A stretch of 12,713 nucleotides of DNA from Alphaproteobacteria bacterium (GCA_005884465.1 VAZH01000119.1:1-12713); one strand, 5' to 3'. Counted from the first letter of the stretch, positions 1 through 8,604 are shown. Notes: generated by a model not told the origin, from the sequence alone. Numbers and translations are program-made.

Positions 1-896
<896 letters not shown>

Positions 897-1108
897 TTCA
901 GCTGCGCCCTATGGTCGGTTTCCGGCATAATGCGTTCGTTAACAATACCTTAGCGGCCAGCCGCCGGATTGACCGCCGGTAATGATTCATCATATCTTTT
1001 GAAGCCATTTTGGCGTTGAAAGCATTATAAGCCTACACGCTATGATGGCGGGCGTTCGGGGCTTCTTGGCGGGTGGCGTGAGGAAGCCTGGGCGATACTG
1101 GGGGTTAT
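897..1108 (+). promoter_or_regulatory. Upstream region of glmM with candidate promoter and CtrA-like half-match
   Basis: Gene-free stretch before glmM, more AT-rich than its surroundings in the middle. Candidate sigma-70 elements are TTGAAA at 1016-1021 and TATGAT at 1041-1046, but their 19-base spacing is longer than ideal, so the assignment is weak. At 939-953 there is TTAA-N7-TTAG, which on the minus strand reads CTAA-N7-TTAAC: one mismatch from the alphaproteobacterial CtrA consensus TTAA-N7-TTAAC. There is no clear terminator for the preceding small gene. Confidence 0.3.
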
Positions 1109-2452
1109 ATGAGCCGCAAATATTTCGGTACGGATGGGATTCGGGGCCGTGCCAACGGTCTGATCACCCCGGAGCTGGCGCTCAAAGTCGGGCAGGCGGC
1201 CGGATTGGTGTTTCAGCGCGGCGACCATCGCCATCGCGTCGTTATCGGCAAGGATACGCGTCTTTCCGGCTACATGATCGAATACGCGATGGTGGCCGGT
1301 TTTACCTCGGTCGGCATGGACGTGCTGCTGCTCGGCCCGATACCGACCCCGGCGGTGGCGATGCTGACCAAGTCGATGCGCGCCGATCTCGGCGTGATGA
1401 TTTCGGCCTCGCATAATCTGTTCGAAGACAACGGCATCAAGCTGTTCGGACCGCAGGGCTTCAAATTATCCGACGATGTCGAAAAGCAGATCGAGCAGCT
1501 GATGGACGAGAGGCTCGACAAGCGCTTGGCGCAGAGCGCCAGTCTCGGGCGCGCGCGCCGCATCGACGGCGTCCATGACCGCTATATTGAATTCGCCAAG
1601 CGCACGCTGCCGCGCGATCTCAGCCTCGACGGCTTGCGCGTGGTGGTCGATTGCGCCAATGGCGCGGCCTATCGGGTGGTGCCGGAAGCGCTGTGGGAGC
1701 TGGGCGCCGATGTTATTTCGATCGGCGTCGAGCCGGATGGATTCAACATCAACAAGGAATGCGGATCGACCTCGCCGGAAGCCCTGAGCCGCAAGGTGCG
1801 CGAAATGCGCGCCGACATCGGCATCGCGCTCGATGGCGACGCCGATCGGGTCATCCTGGCCGATGAACGCGGGCACCTGGTCGATGGCGACCAGCTGCTC
1901 GCGGTGATTGCACAAAGCTGGAAGGAAGACGGCCGCCTCGCCAAGCCGGGGATCGTCGCGACCGTGATGTCGAATCTGGGATTGGAGCGTTTCCTCGAAG
2001 GCCAGGGTATCGAGCTCGTGCGCACGCCGGTCGGCGATCGCTACGTGCTCGAACGGATGCTGAGCGGCGGCTACAACCTCGGCGGCGAGCCCTCCGGTCA
2101 CATCATTCTGTCGGACTACGCCACCACCGGCGACGGTTTTGTCGCGGCGCTGCAGGTGCTCGCGGTGGTGCAAAAACTTCGCCGCCCGGTGTCGGAGGTC
2201 TGTCACCGCTTCGACCCGTTGCCGCAGATCCTGAAGAACGTGCGCTATCGCAGCGGCAAGCCGCTCGACGACGCCGAGGTCAAATCGGCCATCGACGCCG
2301 GCGAAAAACGGCTCAACGGCCATGGCCGCTTGCTGGTCCGCTCGTCCGGCACCGAGCCTGTGATCCGCGTGATGGGCGAGGGCGACGACCGCATCCTGGT
2401 CGAGGAAGTGGTCGATCACATCGTGACCGCGCTCGGCCAGGCCTCGGCCTGA
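1109..2452 (+). CDS. glmM: Phosphoglucosamine mutase GlmM
   Basis: Converts glucosamine-6-phosphate to glucosamine-1-phosphate in the cytoplasm, the committed step towards UDP-GlcNAc for peptidoglycan and lipopolysaccharide. At 447 residues it is the usual GlmM length. The N-terminus [13 protein letters not shown] (1-13) is diagnostic. The phosphoserine loop ISASHN (98-103) places the catalytic Ser at 101. The Mg-binding loop is DGDADR (242-247), the sugar-specificity loop GGEPSGH (325-331) and the C-terminal phosphate-binding loop RSSGTEP (411-417); all four domains are complete. The ATG at 1109 fits the family N-terminus exactly, although the ribosome site is only a run of G at 1101-1104. 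GlmM needs activation by phosphorylation of Ser101. In many alphaproteobacteria glmM follows ftsH; here no ftsH is adjacent and the next gene is an MFS exporter 103 bases downstream. Confidence 0.97.
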   Translation: MSRKYFGTDGIRGRANGLITPELALKVGQAAGLVFQRGDHRHRVVIGKDTRLSGYMIEYAMVAGFTSVGMDVLLLGPIPTPAVAMLTKSMRADLGVMISASHNLFEDNGIKLFGPQGFKLSDDVEKQIEQLMDERLDKRLAQSASLGRARRIDGVHDRYIEFAKRTLPRDLSLDGLRVVVDCANGAAYRVVPEALWELGADVISIGVEPDGFNINKECGSTSPEALSRKVREMRADIGIALDGDADRVILADERGHLVDGDQLLAVIAQSWKEDGRLAKPGIVATVMSNLGLERFLEGQGIELVRTPVGDRYVLERMLSGGYNLGGEPSGHIILSDYATTGDGFVAALQVLAVVQKLRRPVSEVCHRFDPLPQILKNVRYRSGKPLDDAEVKSAIDAGEKRLNGHGRLLVRSSGTEPVIRVMGEGDDRILVEEVVDHIVTALGQASA

Positions 2453-2487
2453 TCGCAGATCGCATCGCAGCCATTATCTTATGGTGC

Positions 2488-2507
2488 TGGTCGGGGCCCC
2501 GCGACCA
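2488..2507 (+). other. GC-rich hairpin in the glmM-fsr gap
   Basis: TGGTCG and CGACCA form a 6-bp stem around the loop GGGCCCCG. No T-tract follows, so it is not a convincing intrinsic terminator. It could instead stabilise the glmM mRNA end or be incidental to the high GC content. Confidence 0.35.
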
Positions 2508-2555
2508 TCGTAGGAAACCTGTGTCGCCTGCGAATCTTCTCTCGGGAATCGTGCC

Positions 2556-3815
2556 TTGAACAAGCCTGTCATCGTCTCCGAAGAAGCGCTGGTCGCGCCG
2601 GTGATCGTGCCGGATGTGACCTCGCCTTCCGTCGCCAAGGCCACCGCCGCGGGGCCGGCTTACATCGTGCTCGGCGGCATCAGCCTGTCGCATTTCCTCA
2701 ACGACACCATGCAGTCGCTGATTCCATCGGTCTATCCGATCCTGAAAGAGAGTTATGCGCTCGACTTCGCGCAGATCGGACTGATCACGCTGGCGTTCCA
2801 GTTCACCGCGTCGCTGCTGCAGCCGGTAGTCGGACATTTCACCGACCGCAAGGCGCAGCCGTTTTCGCTCGCCCTTGGCATGGGATTTACCTTCTTCGGC
2901 CTGCTGCTGCTCTCGATCGCGCAGCATTACGCCGTCATCCTGGTCGCGGCGGCCTTGGTCGGGTTGGGCTCGGCGGTTTTCCATCCGGAATCGGCGCGGA
3001 TCGCGCGGCTCGCCTCCGGCGGGCGCTACGGCTTCGCGCAATCGGTGTTTCAGGTCGGCGGCAGTTTCGGAACCTCGATGGGTCCGCTGCTCGCGGCCTT
3101 GATCGTGGTGCCGTTCGGCCAGCCGAGCATCGCCTGGTTTTGCTCGATCGCATTCGTGGCGATCGTTATCCTGTGGCGGATCGGGTATTGGTACAAACCG
3201 CAGATCACGGCAAAAAAGATGGCGCCGCCTGCCGCGCATCCGGACGCGCCGAATTCCCGCCGGGTGATGATCGCGCTTGGGGTGCTGGTGCTGCTGCTGT
3301 TCTCCAAGCAGCTCTATGTGGCGAGCCTGTCGAGCTATTACATATTCTATCTGATCGACAAGTTCGCGGTCTCGACCCAGGCCGCCCAGCTCTATCTCTT
3401 CATCTTCCTGGCGTCGAACGCGGCGGGGGCCTTGTTCGGTGGACCGCTGGGCGATCGTTTCGGCCGCAAATACGTGATCTGGTTCTCGATCCTCGGCGCG
3501 CTGCCGTTCACGCTGGCGCTGCCCTATGCCGGCTTGTACGCCAGCGCGGTGCTGACCGTGTTCATCGGCTTTATCATCTCGTCGGCGACTTCGTCGATCA
3601 TCGTGTTCGCGCAGGAATTGATGCCGCACCGCTTCGGGATGATCTCCGGGGTGTTCTTCGGATTTGCGTTCGGCATCGGCGGCCTCGGCGCCGCCGTGCT
3701 GGGCAAGATCGCCGACCATACCGGCATTGCGTTCGTCTATCAGGTCTGCGCTTTGCTGCCGGCGATCGGCCTGCTCGCCGTGTTCCTGCCGAAGATGCCG
3801 ACAGCCGCGCGCTGA
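2556..3815 (+). CDS. fsr: MFS exporter, fosmidomycin-resistance (Fsr) family
   Basis: A 419-residue integral inner-membrane protein with the hydrophobic pattern of a 12-helix major facilitator transporter; Fsr-type members export fosmidomycin and possibly other small anions by proton antiport. The segment GISLSHFLNDTMQSLIPSVY (about 46-65) at the first helix is the recognisable Fsr signature. Also visible are the MFS loop GHFTDRKAQP after helix 2, the VFHPESARIA segment near helix 4, and the second-half equivalent GDRFGRKY after helix 8. The start is a TTG at 2556 with GGGAA (2544-2548) seven bases upstream. No in-frame ATG occurs before residue 59, which already lies inside the first helix, so the TTG start is well supported. 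The first 40 residues are a poorly conserved cytoplasmic lead. The real substrate in this organism is unknown; fosmidomycin resistance is only the family label. Confidence 0.87.
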   Translation: MNKPVIVSEEALVAPVIVPDVTSPSVAKATAAGPAYIVLGGISLSHFLNDTMQSLIPSVYPILKESYALDFAQIGLITLAFQFTASLLQPVVGHFTDRKAQPFSLALGMGFTFFGLLLLSIAQHYAVILVAAALVGLGSAVFHPESARIARLASGGRYGFAQSVFQVGGSFGTSMGPLLAALIVVPFGQPSIAWFCSIAFVAIVILWRIGYWYKPQITAKKMAPPAAHPDAPNSRRVMIALGVLVLLLFSKQLYVASLSSYYIFYLIDKFAVSTQAAQLYLFIFLASNAAGALFGGPLGDRFGRKYVIWFSILGALPFTLALPYAGLYASAVLTVFIGFIISSATSSIIVFAQELMPHRFGMISGVFFGFAFGIGGLGAAVLGKIADHTGIAFVYQVCALLPAIGLLAVFLPKMPTAAR

Positions 3816-3831
3816 CCCGGCCGAGCCGCAC

Positions 3832-3849
3832 AAACCCTTCGGGCTTTTT
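3832..3849 (+). terminator. Weak candidate terminator after the MFS gene
   Basis: A short CCC-TTC-GGG hairpin (within AAACCCTTCGGGC) followed by TTTTT, 17 bases after the fsr stop codon. The stem is only three to four base pairs, so termination here is plausible but not strong. Confidence 0.4.
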
Positions 3850-3936
3850 ATCAATACATTGTTAGCGATTGTGGTGAGTTCGCCATTTTTCGTGCAGTCG
3901 ATTCCGCCGACGAAAAACAAATCTTCAGAGATTATC

Positions 3937-3974
3937 AACCTTAAAAATTAAGGTTAAGCGGCGCTTAAGGATTC
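3937..3974 (+). promoter_or_regulatory. Nested TTAA palindromes with CtrA-like box upstream of the first beta-barrel gene
   Basis: Two overlapping inverted repeats are visible: AACCTTAA-aaa-TTAAGGTT (3937-3955, perfect 8-bp arms) and TTAAGC-ggc-GCTTAA (3954-3968). The second is a perfect TTAA-N7-TTAA, the core of the CtrA box of alphaproteobacteria. A GANTC site (GATTC, 3970-3974), the target of the cell-cycle methylase CcrM, is immediately downstream. The element lies about 80-110 bases before the ATG at 4051, in a stretch that is clearly AT-rich compared with the genes. The 10-mer TTAAGGTTAA (3948-3957) recurs upstream of the second beta-barrel gene. Binding by CtrA is inference. Confidence 0.45.
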
Positions 3975-4050
3975 GGTGCCATCGTCCGGCGGTGAGTTCT
4001 GGGATGTGAGGCCTCCGTTGCCTGCCTCACCGCACAAAAGGGCGAAGCCA

Positions 4051-4866
4051 ATGCGTAGCGTTAAGTCTCTGGTTGCCGCCGGAGCGGCATCGTTGTTGTC
4101 GTCGATGGCGTTTGCCGCGGACATGACCATCGCGCCGCCGCCAATGTATGTCCCGCCACCGGTCGAGGATTTCGGCGGGTGGTATCTGCGCGGCGATATC
4201 GGATTCAGCAATCAGCGCGTCAAGCGGCTGAATAACGCGCTCGACGCCGCCAACACTTCGTCAAGCCAGCGCTTGGGCTTTAACACCGCCGGTATCTTCG
4301 GCCTTGGCGCCGGTTATAAGTTCAATCCCTGGTTCCGCGGGGATATTACCGGCGAGTATCGCGGCAATTCGAATTTCGACGGCTTTGATCTCATCAGCTT
4401 TCCCGGGGGCTTCGGCGCTCATACTTATCACGCCACCAAATCCGAATGGCTGGCTCTTGCCAACGCTTATGTCGACCTCGGCACCTGGTGGGGCGTAACG
4501 CCGTTCGTCGGCGCCGGCGCCGGCGGGGCGCGGGTCTCGATTGCAAACTTCAGCGACCTGACCGTCACCAGCGCCGGCGTAGCGCCGGGGCTGGCATTCG
4601 GCGACAATGTGTCGAGATGGAATTTCGCCTGGGCGCTTCATGCAGGCCTTGCTTACAGGGTCTCGCCGAATTTCACCGTCGAACTCGCATATCGCTATCT
4701 CGATATGGGCGACGGCCTGACCGGCGATCTCAGGGCCCCGGACGGCACCAACACCATCGTCAATCCGACGACGTTCAAAAGCCTTACCTCGCATGATCTC
4801 AAAATGGGCGTGCGATGGCAGCTCGACAGCCCGCCCGCCGACGTGCCGCCGCTGCGCAGGGGCTGA
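4051..4866 (+). CDS. Outer-membrane beta-barrel protein (271 aa)
   Basis: A secreted, probable outer-membrane protein of the small alphaproteobacterial beta-barrel (Omp25/Omp31-like) group. Residues 1-22 are a Sec signal peptide, MRSVKS plus a hydrophobic core, with a cleavage site AFA|AD. The frame is open back to 3976, but the leader would then start with a non-signal sequence, so the ATG at 4051 is the start. The mature protein begins with a proline-rich linker (APPPMYVPPPVEDF), then GGWYLRGDIGFSN opens the barrel. Alternating amphipathic strands with glycine turns follow, including FGLGAGYKFNPW, TPFVGAGAGGARVS, ALHAGLAYRVSPN, VELAYRYLDMGD and LKMGVRWQL. Unusually, the last strand is followed by a 13-residue proline-rich tail DSPPADVPPLRRG instead of ending on an aromatic residue. 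No pore specificity can be read from the sequence. It is alone between the upstream TTAA element and a strong terminator. Confidence 0.85.
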   Translation: MRSVKSLVAAGAASLLSSMAFAADMTIAPPPMYVPPPVEDFGGWYLRGDIGFSNQRVKRLNNALDAANTSSSQRLGFNTAGIFGLGAGYKFNPWFRGDITGEYRGNSNFDGFDLISFPGGFGAHTYHATKSEWLALANAYVDLGTWWGVTPFVGAGAGGARVSIANFSDLTVTSAGVAPGLAFGDNVSRWNFAWALHAGLAYRVSPNFTVELAYRYLDMGDGLTGDLRAPDGTNTIVNPTTFKSLTSHDLKMGVRWQLDSPPADVPPLRRG

Positions 4867-4895
4867 TCGGCAACCTATCCATCTTAAGACTTCTT

Positions 4896-4924
4896 AACGG
4901 CGCGGGATCTTCCCGCGCCGTTTT
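4896..4924 (+). terminator. Strong intrinsic terminator after the first beta-barrel gene
   Basis: AACGGCGCGGGA (4896-4907), loop TCT, TCCCGCGCCGTT (4911-4922): a perfect 12-bp stem closing into TTTT at 4921-4924. It begins 29 bases after the stop codon. A small palindrome TTAAGA-ct-TCTTAA (4884-4897) overlaps its 5' foot by two bases. Confidence 0.88.
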
Positions 4925-4937
4925 GCCTGGCGCGGGA

Positions 4938-4985
4938 GGCATGATTTTCGAAAAAGGATTTCGCCTTTCGGGACAGGATCATGCC
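4938..4985. repeat. Degenerate intergenic palindromic repeat
   Basis: A 48-bp element bounded by GGCATGAT (4938-4945) and its exact complement ATCATGCC (4978-4985). The inside is rich in TTTCG/CGAAA segments that also pair. It resembles the short palindromic repeats scattered in intergenic DNA of Bradyrhizobium and other Hyphomicrobiales, which have GCATGAT...ATCATGC ends and a TTTTCGGAAA-like core. Its position between a terminator and the next promoter is typical for such units. Only one copy of this type is in the window, so repeat status rests on recognition. Confidence 0.55.
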
Positions 4986-5011
4986 GATCGCAGCGCGGCG
5001 ACAACGATTGG

Positions 5012-5021
5012 TTAAGGTTAA
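5012..5021 (+). promoter_or_regulatory. TTAAGGTTAA motif upstream of the second beta-barrel gene
   Basis: The decamer TTAAGGTTAA (in context GGTTAAGGTTAAC) ends 46 bases before the ATG at 5068. It is identical to 3948-3957 upstream of the other beta-barrel gene. On the minus strand it reads as tandem TTAACC half-sites, the CtrA half-site type. A shared regulator is possible but unproven. Confidence 0.35.
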
Positions 5022-5067
5022 CAGGCGATGATCAGCGCCGGGTTGAAGGGTCCGATGGAGCGTAGCG

Positions 5068-5799
5068 ATGCGTAGGTTTCTGCTGGCGGCGGTGATGCTC
5101 GGAGCGGCGGCCGGCGCGCAGGCGGCCGACATGCCCGATCTTCCGATTCTTCGCGGGGCGTTCACCGAAGGGCCGACCGCGGCCCCGGTCAACTGGCAGG
5201 GCTATTACATCGGCGGGCAAGGAAGCTACGGATCAATCACGTCAAAGCTGCGGTCTGGCAACGGCCTGCCATCGGCGTTCGTCCCGCCAGCCTGGCAACC
5301 GTCAGGACAGCTGAACGGCGAAAATGGCGGCGGTGGCGCATTTGCCGGTTACAATTCGCAATGGGACGATGTCGTCGTTGGCATCGAAGCAAACTATCTG
5401 CATGGCGGATTGCGCGCGTCCTCCAGTTCTCCGGGGGTTACCGTCGTCAACAACATTACTGCAGTGACCAGTTCCAACGAGACGGTGCAGGTGTCGGACT
5501 TTGGTTCGTTGCGCGTTCGTGGCGCCTACGTCATCGGATGCTTCCTGCCTTATCTATTTGGCGGCGCCGGGTTTGGTAGCCAGACCGTCGAAGGCAGCTT
5601 TTCGGCTGTTCCTCCGGTGGTTCCGGCGTGGACCGCCGGCAGGACGAAACTAGTGTATGGATACTCCCTGGGTTTCGGTGTCGACATCATGCTGACGGGA
5701 GGATTGTTCGCACGAGTTGAATACGAATATCTGCGTGTGACGTCGAATTTCGAATCCAATGTCAACAGCGTGCATGCGGGTATCGGTTACAAATTCTGA
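5068..5799 (+). CDS. Outer-membrane beta-barrel protein (243 aa)
   Basis: A second small secreted beta-barrel protein of the porin-like/Omp31 type common in Bradyrhizobium. The signal peptide MRRFLLAAVMLGAAAGAQA (1-19) ends at AQA|AD, supporting the ATG at 5068, and GGAG (5057-5060) lies seven bases upstream. After a short linker (MPDLPILRGAF) the barrel opens with NWQGYYIGGQGSYGS, then GGGAFAGYNSQWDDVVVGIEANYLHGG, LRVRGAYVIGCFLPYLFGGAGFG, and YGYSLGFGVDIMLTGGLFARVEYEYLRV. It ends with HAGIGYKF, a proper C-terminal aromatic strand for BAM-dependent assembly. It is clearly related in plan to the gene at 4051 but is not a close duplicate, as loops and linker differ. No ligand or pore function can be assigned. 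The strong terminator at 4896 separates it from the upstream barrel gene, so it is expected to have its own promoter. Confidence 0.86.
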   Translation: MRRFLLAAVMLGAAAGAQAADMPDLPILRGAFTEGPTAAPVNWQGYYIGGQGSYGSITSKLRSGNGLPSAFVPPAWQPSGQLNGENGGGGAFAGYNSQWDDVVVGIEANYLHGGLRASSSSPGVTVVNNITAVTSSNETVQVSDFGSLRVRGAYVIGCFLPYLFGGAGFGSQTVEGSFSAVPPVVPAWTAGRTKLVYGYSLGFGVDIMLTGGLFARVEYEYLRVTSNFESNVNSVHAGIGYKF

Positions 5800-5830
5800 T
5801 CCCGCCGTCTAACTTGTCCTTCTGCTCCTG

Positions 5831-5858
5831 TTGACAGAATTGCCTTGGACTGTTGCAG
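5831..5858 (+). promoter_or_regulatory. Possible sigma-70 promoter for the GST gene
   Basis: A perfect TTGACA (5831-5836) is followed after 16 bases by TTGCAG (5853-5858), which is only a weak -10 match. A start about 25 bases before the GST ATG would leave a short leader. Confidence 0.3.
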
Positions 5859-5886
5859 TGTCGCCGTAACCACGGCGGCGGCCACC

Positions 5887-6477
5887 ATGAAAATCTATGG
5901 CGATACCAATTCGGGCAATTGCCTGAAAGTAAAATGGGTCTGCGACAGGCTGGCGCTGCCCTACACATGGATCGAGATCAACACGCTCAACGGTGAGAGC
6001 CGCACGCCCGAGTTTCTCAAGCTGAACGGAGCCGGGCAGGTGCCGACCGTCGTGCTCGACGACGGCCGCCCCTTGGCACAGTCCAACGGCATCATCCGAT
6101 ATCTCGCGCGCGGCAGCGATCTCATCCCGACCGATGCCTATGACGCAGCCAAAATGGATGAATGGCTATTCTGGGAACAGAACAGCCACGAGCCCTTCGT
6201 CGCAGGGTGCCGATTCCAGACCGTCTATCTCGGCAAGCCGCTGTCCGATCTCGATCCGGAAAAGGTCAAGCGGGGCTATGCCGCACTGGCGCGGATGGAG
6301 CATCATCTGGCGGCGACGCGGTTTTTCGTCGGCGAGGGGCTCTCTCTCGCCGACGTCGCGCTGCTGGCTTATACGAGGCTGGCGCATGAGGGCGGTTTCC
6401 ACCTCGACGGCTATGCCGCCGTGCGGCGCTGGATCGGCGAGGCCGAACGGTCTCTTGGCCTGCCGCCGGCGCGCTGA
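5887..6477 (+). CDS. Glutathione S-transferase family protein
   Basis: A cytoplasmic 196-residue protein with the two-domain GST layout. The N-terminal thioredoxin-like domain (about 1-78) starts MKIYGDTNSGNCLKVKW. Ser9 and Cys12 sit where bacterial GSTs place the residue that activates the glutathione thiol. GQVPTVVLDDG (50-60) holds the cis-Pro53, and AQSNGIIRYL (64-73) contains the Gln-Ser pair that binds the glutathione gamma-glutamyl group. The C-terminal helical domain includes VGEGLSLADVALLAYTRLA with the N-capping box SLAD. The frame is open from a TTG at 5845, but that adds 14 residues not expected in the family, so the ATG at 5887 is preferred. The substrate is unknown; it could conjugate, reduce or isomerise. 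The stop is 17 bases before the acetyltransferase gene, suggesting an operon. Confidence 0.88.
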   Translation: MKIYGDTNSGNCLKVKWVCDRLALPYTWIEINTLNGESRTPEFLKLNGAGQVPTVVLDDGRPLAQSNGIIRYLARGSDLIPTDAYDAAKMDEWLFWEQNSHEPFVAGCRFQTVYLGKPLSDLDPEKVKRGYAALARMEHHLAATRFFVGEGLSLADVALLAYTRLAHEGGFHLDGYAAVRRWIGEAERSLGLPPAR

Positions 6478-6494
6478 GGTCAACTGGAATTATC

Positions 6495-6965
6495 ATGGCC
6501 GGGAGTTCTTCGATTACCATCCGGCGCGCGCGCCGCGACGACGTCGGTGTCATCGTGGCGATGCTGGCGGACGATCCGCTCGGCAGCGCCCGCGAACGCC
6601 TCGAAGACCCGCTGCCGCCGTCATATTTCCACGCCTTCGAAGCGCTCGCCAACGCTTCCCGCATCCAGCTTGTGGTCGCGGAGGATGGTGCAGGCGCCGT
6701 CGTTGGCTGCCTGCAGCTCTGCATCCTGCCGGGGCTAAGCTCGCAGGGCGCCTCGCGCGGCCTGATCGAGGATGTTCGCGTCGCCACCCATTGCCGCAGC
6801 CGCGGCATCGGAGAGCGCATGGTGCAATGGGCCATCGCGGAAGCGCGCGCCAGGGGCTGCAAGCTGGTCGAACTGCTCACCCATAACACCCGCGTCGACG
6901 CGCAGCGATTCTACGCGCGATTGGGATTTCAGCCGAGCCATGTCGGGATGACGCTGCGATTTTGA
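6495..6965 (+). CDS. GNAT-family N-acetyltransferase
   Basis: A 156-residue cytoplasmic protein with the GCN5-related acetyltransferase fold. The N-terminal strand SITIRRARRDDVGVIVAML is the usual opening. The central strands include IQLVVAEDGAGAVVGCLQL. Motif A, IEDVRVATHCRSRGIGERMV, carries the acetyl-CoA pyrophosphate loop R-S-R-G-I-G. The C-terminal NTRVDAQRFYARLGFQPS is motif B with the conserved Tyr. It ends LRF immediately after the last strand, so it looks complete. The acceptor (small-molecule amine, antibiotic or protein) cannot be predicted. It starts 17 bases after the GST stop and probably shares its transcript. The ribosome site is poor, which fits translational coupling or reinitiation. 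Confidence 0.9.
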   Translation: MAGSSSITIRRARRDDVGVIVAMLADDPLGSARERLEDPLPPSYFHAFEALANASRIQLVVAEDGAGAVVGCLQLCILPGLSSQGASRGLIEDVRVATHCRSRGIGERMVQWAIAEARARGCKLVELLTHNTRVDAQRFYARLGFQPSHVGMTLRF

Positions 6966-7048
6966 CACAGTCATCCGGGCGGCGTTGCGTCCATTGCGAA
7001 ACGTGTTTTGCCATTCATTCCGGTTAACGCGCGATAAACTAACTGGCC

Positions 7049-7070
7049 CTTCGTAATTTTTTTTGCGAAG
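7049..7070 (+). other. Hairpin with an eight-T loop between the acetyltransferase and the 74-aa gene
   Basis: CTTCGT and GCGAAG (one G-T pair) flank a loop TAATTTTTTT with eight T residues at 7057-7064. The T run is in the loop, not after the stem, so this is not a standard intrinsic terminator on the plus strand. It could be a leader element of the next gene or chance. Confidence 0.25.
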
Positions 7071-7128
7071 CGATCCATGACAACCTGACGTTTGCCGTGG
7101 GGCGGCTCGGGCAGCTTGGGGATCCCAG

Positions 7129-7353
7129 ATGAAAAATTATTCGATTGTCAGGATCGGCAACGAGTACGTCGTGCAGGCGAACGAAAAGAGCGTCCTGAAA
7201 ATCTCCAGCAGGAGAAGGGCGGCCAGGCTTGTCACCGATGCGGCCGAATTGTTGGATTCGCAGTCGTCCCCGCTTGCGCCACCGGACGCGGATGCGGAGC
7301 CATCAACCGCCCGTGATACCGGCGTCATACCTGATCCACCCGAAGTTCCTTGA
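7129..7353 (+). CDS. Conserved small hypothetical protein (74 aa)
   Basis: A 74-residue protein starting MKNYSIVRIGNEYVVQANEK. The first 25 residues look like two short beta strands. A basic segment SRRRAARL (27-34) then leads into a helix VTDAAELLD (35-43). The last 30 residues are a proline- and acid-rich, probably disordered tail ending IPDPPEVP. I recognise this type as a small hypothetical common in Bradyrhizobium, with no assigned function. The basic helix suggests nucleic-acid or protein contact, but that is a guess. There is no signal peptide. A weak G-rich ribosome site (7118-7121) precedes the ATG. The stop codon TGA overlaps the candidate -35 element of the serC promoter, so this gene and serC are tightly packed. 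Confidence 0.7.
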   Translation: MKNYSIVRIGNEYVVQANEKSVLKISSRRRAARLVTDAAELLDSQSSPLAPPDADAEPSTARDTGVIPDPPEVP

Positions 7354-7378
7354 CCATTTAAGCTGATTCCCTTATGCA
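7350..7378 (+). promoter_or_regulatory. Candidate serC promoter
   Basis: TTGACC (7350-7355) and TATGCA (7373-7378) are separated by exactly 17 bases. The -35 matches the consensus at five of six positions; the -10 is weaker. Transcription would begin near 7385, just before the leader hairpins. Confidence 0.45.
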
Positions 7379-7391
7379 CCGCGGCGGGAAA

Positions 7392-7431
7392 CCTCTCCCC
7401 ACCGAGAGGCAGCTATCTGGAAGGATAGATC

Positions 7432-7434
<3 letters not shown>
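7392..7434 (+). promoter_or_regulatory. serC leader RNA with two hairpins, the second holding the Shine-Dalgarno
   Basis: Hairpin 1 is CCTCTC (7392-7397), loop CCCACC, GAGAGG (7404-7409). Hairpin 2 is CTATCT (7413-7418), GGAA tetraloop (7419-7422), GGATAG (7423-7428), with one G-U pair next to the loop. The ribosome site GGAAGGA (7419-7425) is the loop and 3' arm of hairpin 2, six bases before the serC ATG at 7432. So when the hairpin forms, the site is partly masked. A conserved serC RNA motif upstream of serC in alphaproteobacteria was described from comparative genomics as a candidate cis-regulatory RNA. Position, size and architecture here agree with it. The trigger, if any, is not known to me. 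Confidence 0.65.

Positions 7435-8604
<1,170 letters not shown>

Noticed and set aside
1466..2419. 317-codon minus-strand open frame
   Set aside because: It is antisense to glmM, whose catalytic motifs are intact on the plus strand; its composition is that of an out-of-frame shadow.
2313..3938. 541-codon minus-strand open frame
   Set aside because: It lies opposite the whole MFS gene and the end of glmM. Its product is full of Arg, His, Gln and Asp with no fold or motif, the normal shadow of a GC-rich membrane-protein gene.
3976..4050. 25-codon N-terminal extension of the first beta-barrel protein
   Set aside because: It would place a non-hydrophobic segment before the signal peptide. The ATG at 4051 begins a perfect signal sequence.
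5845..5886. TTG start of the GST with 14 extra residues
   Set aside because: GST N-termini begin at the first beta strand (MKIYGD here); the extension has no support.
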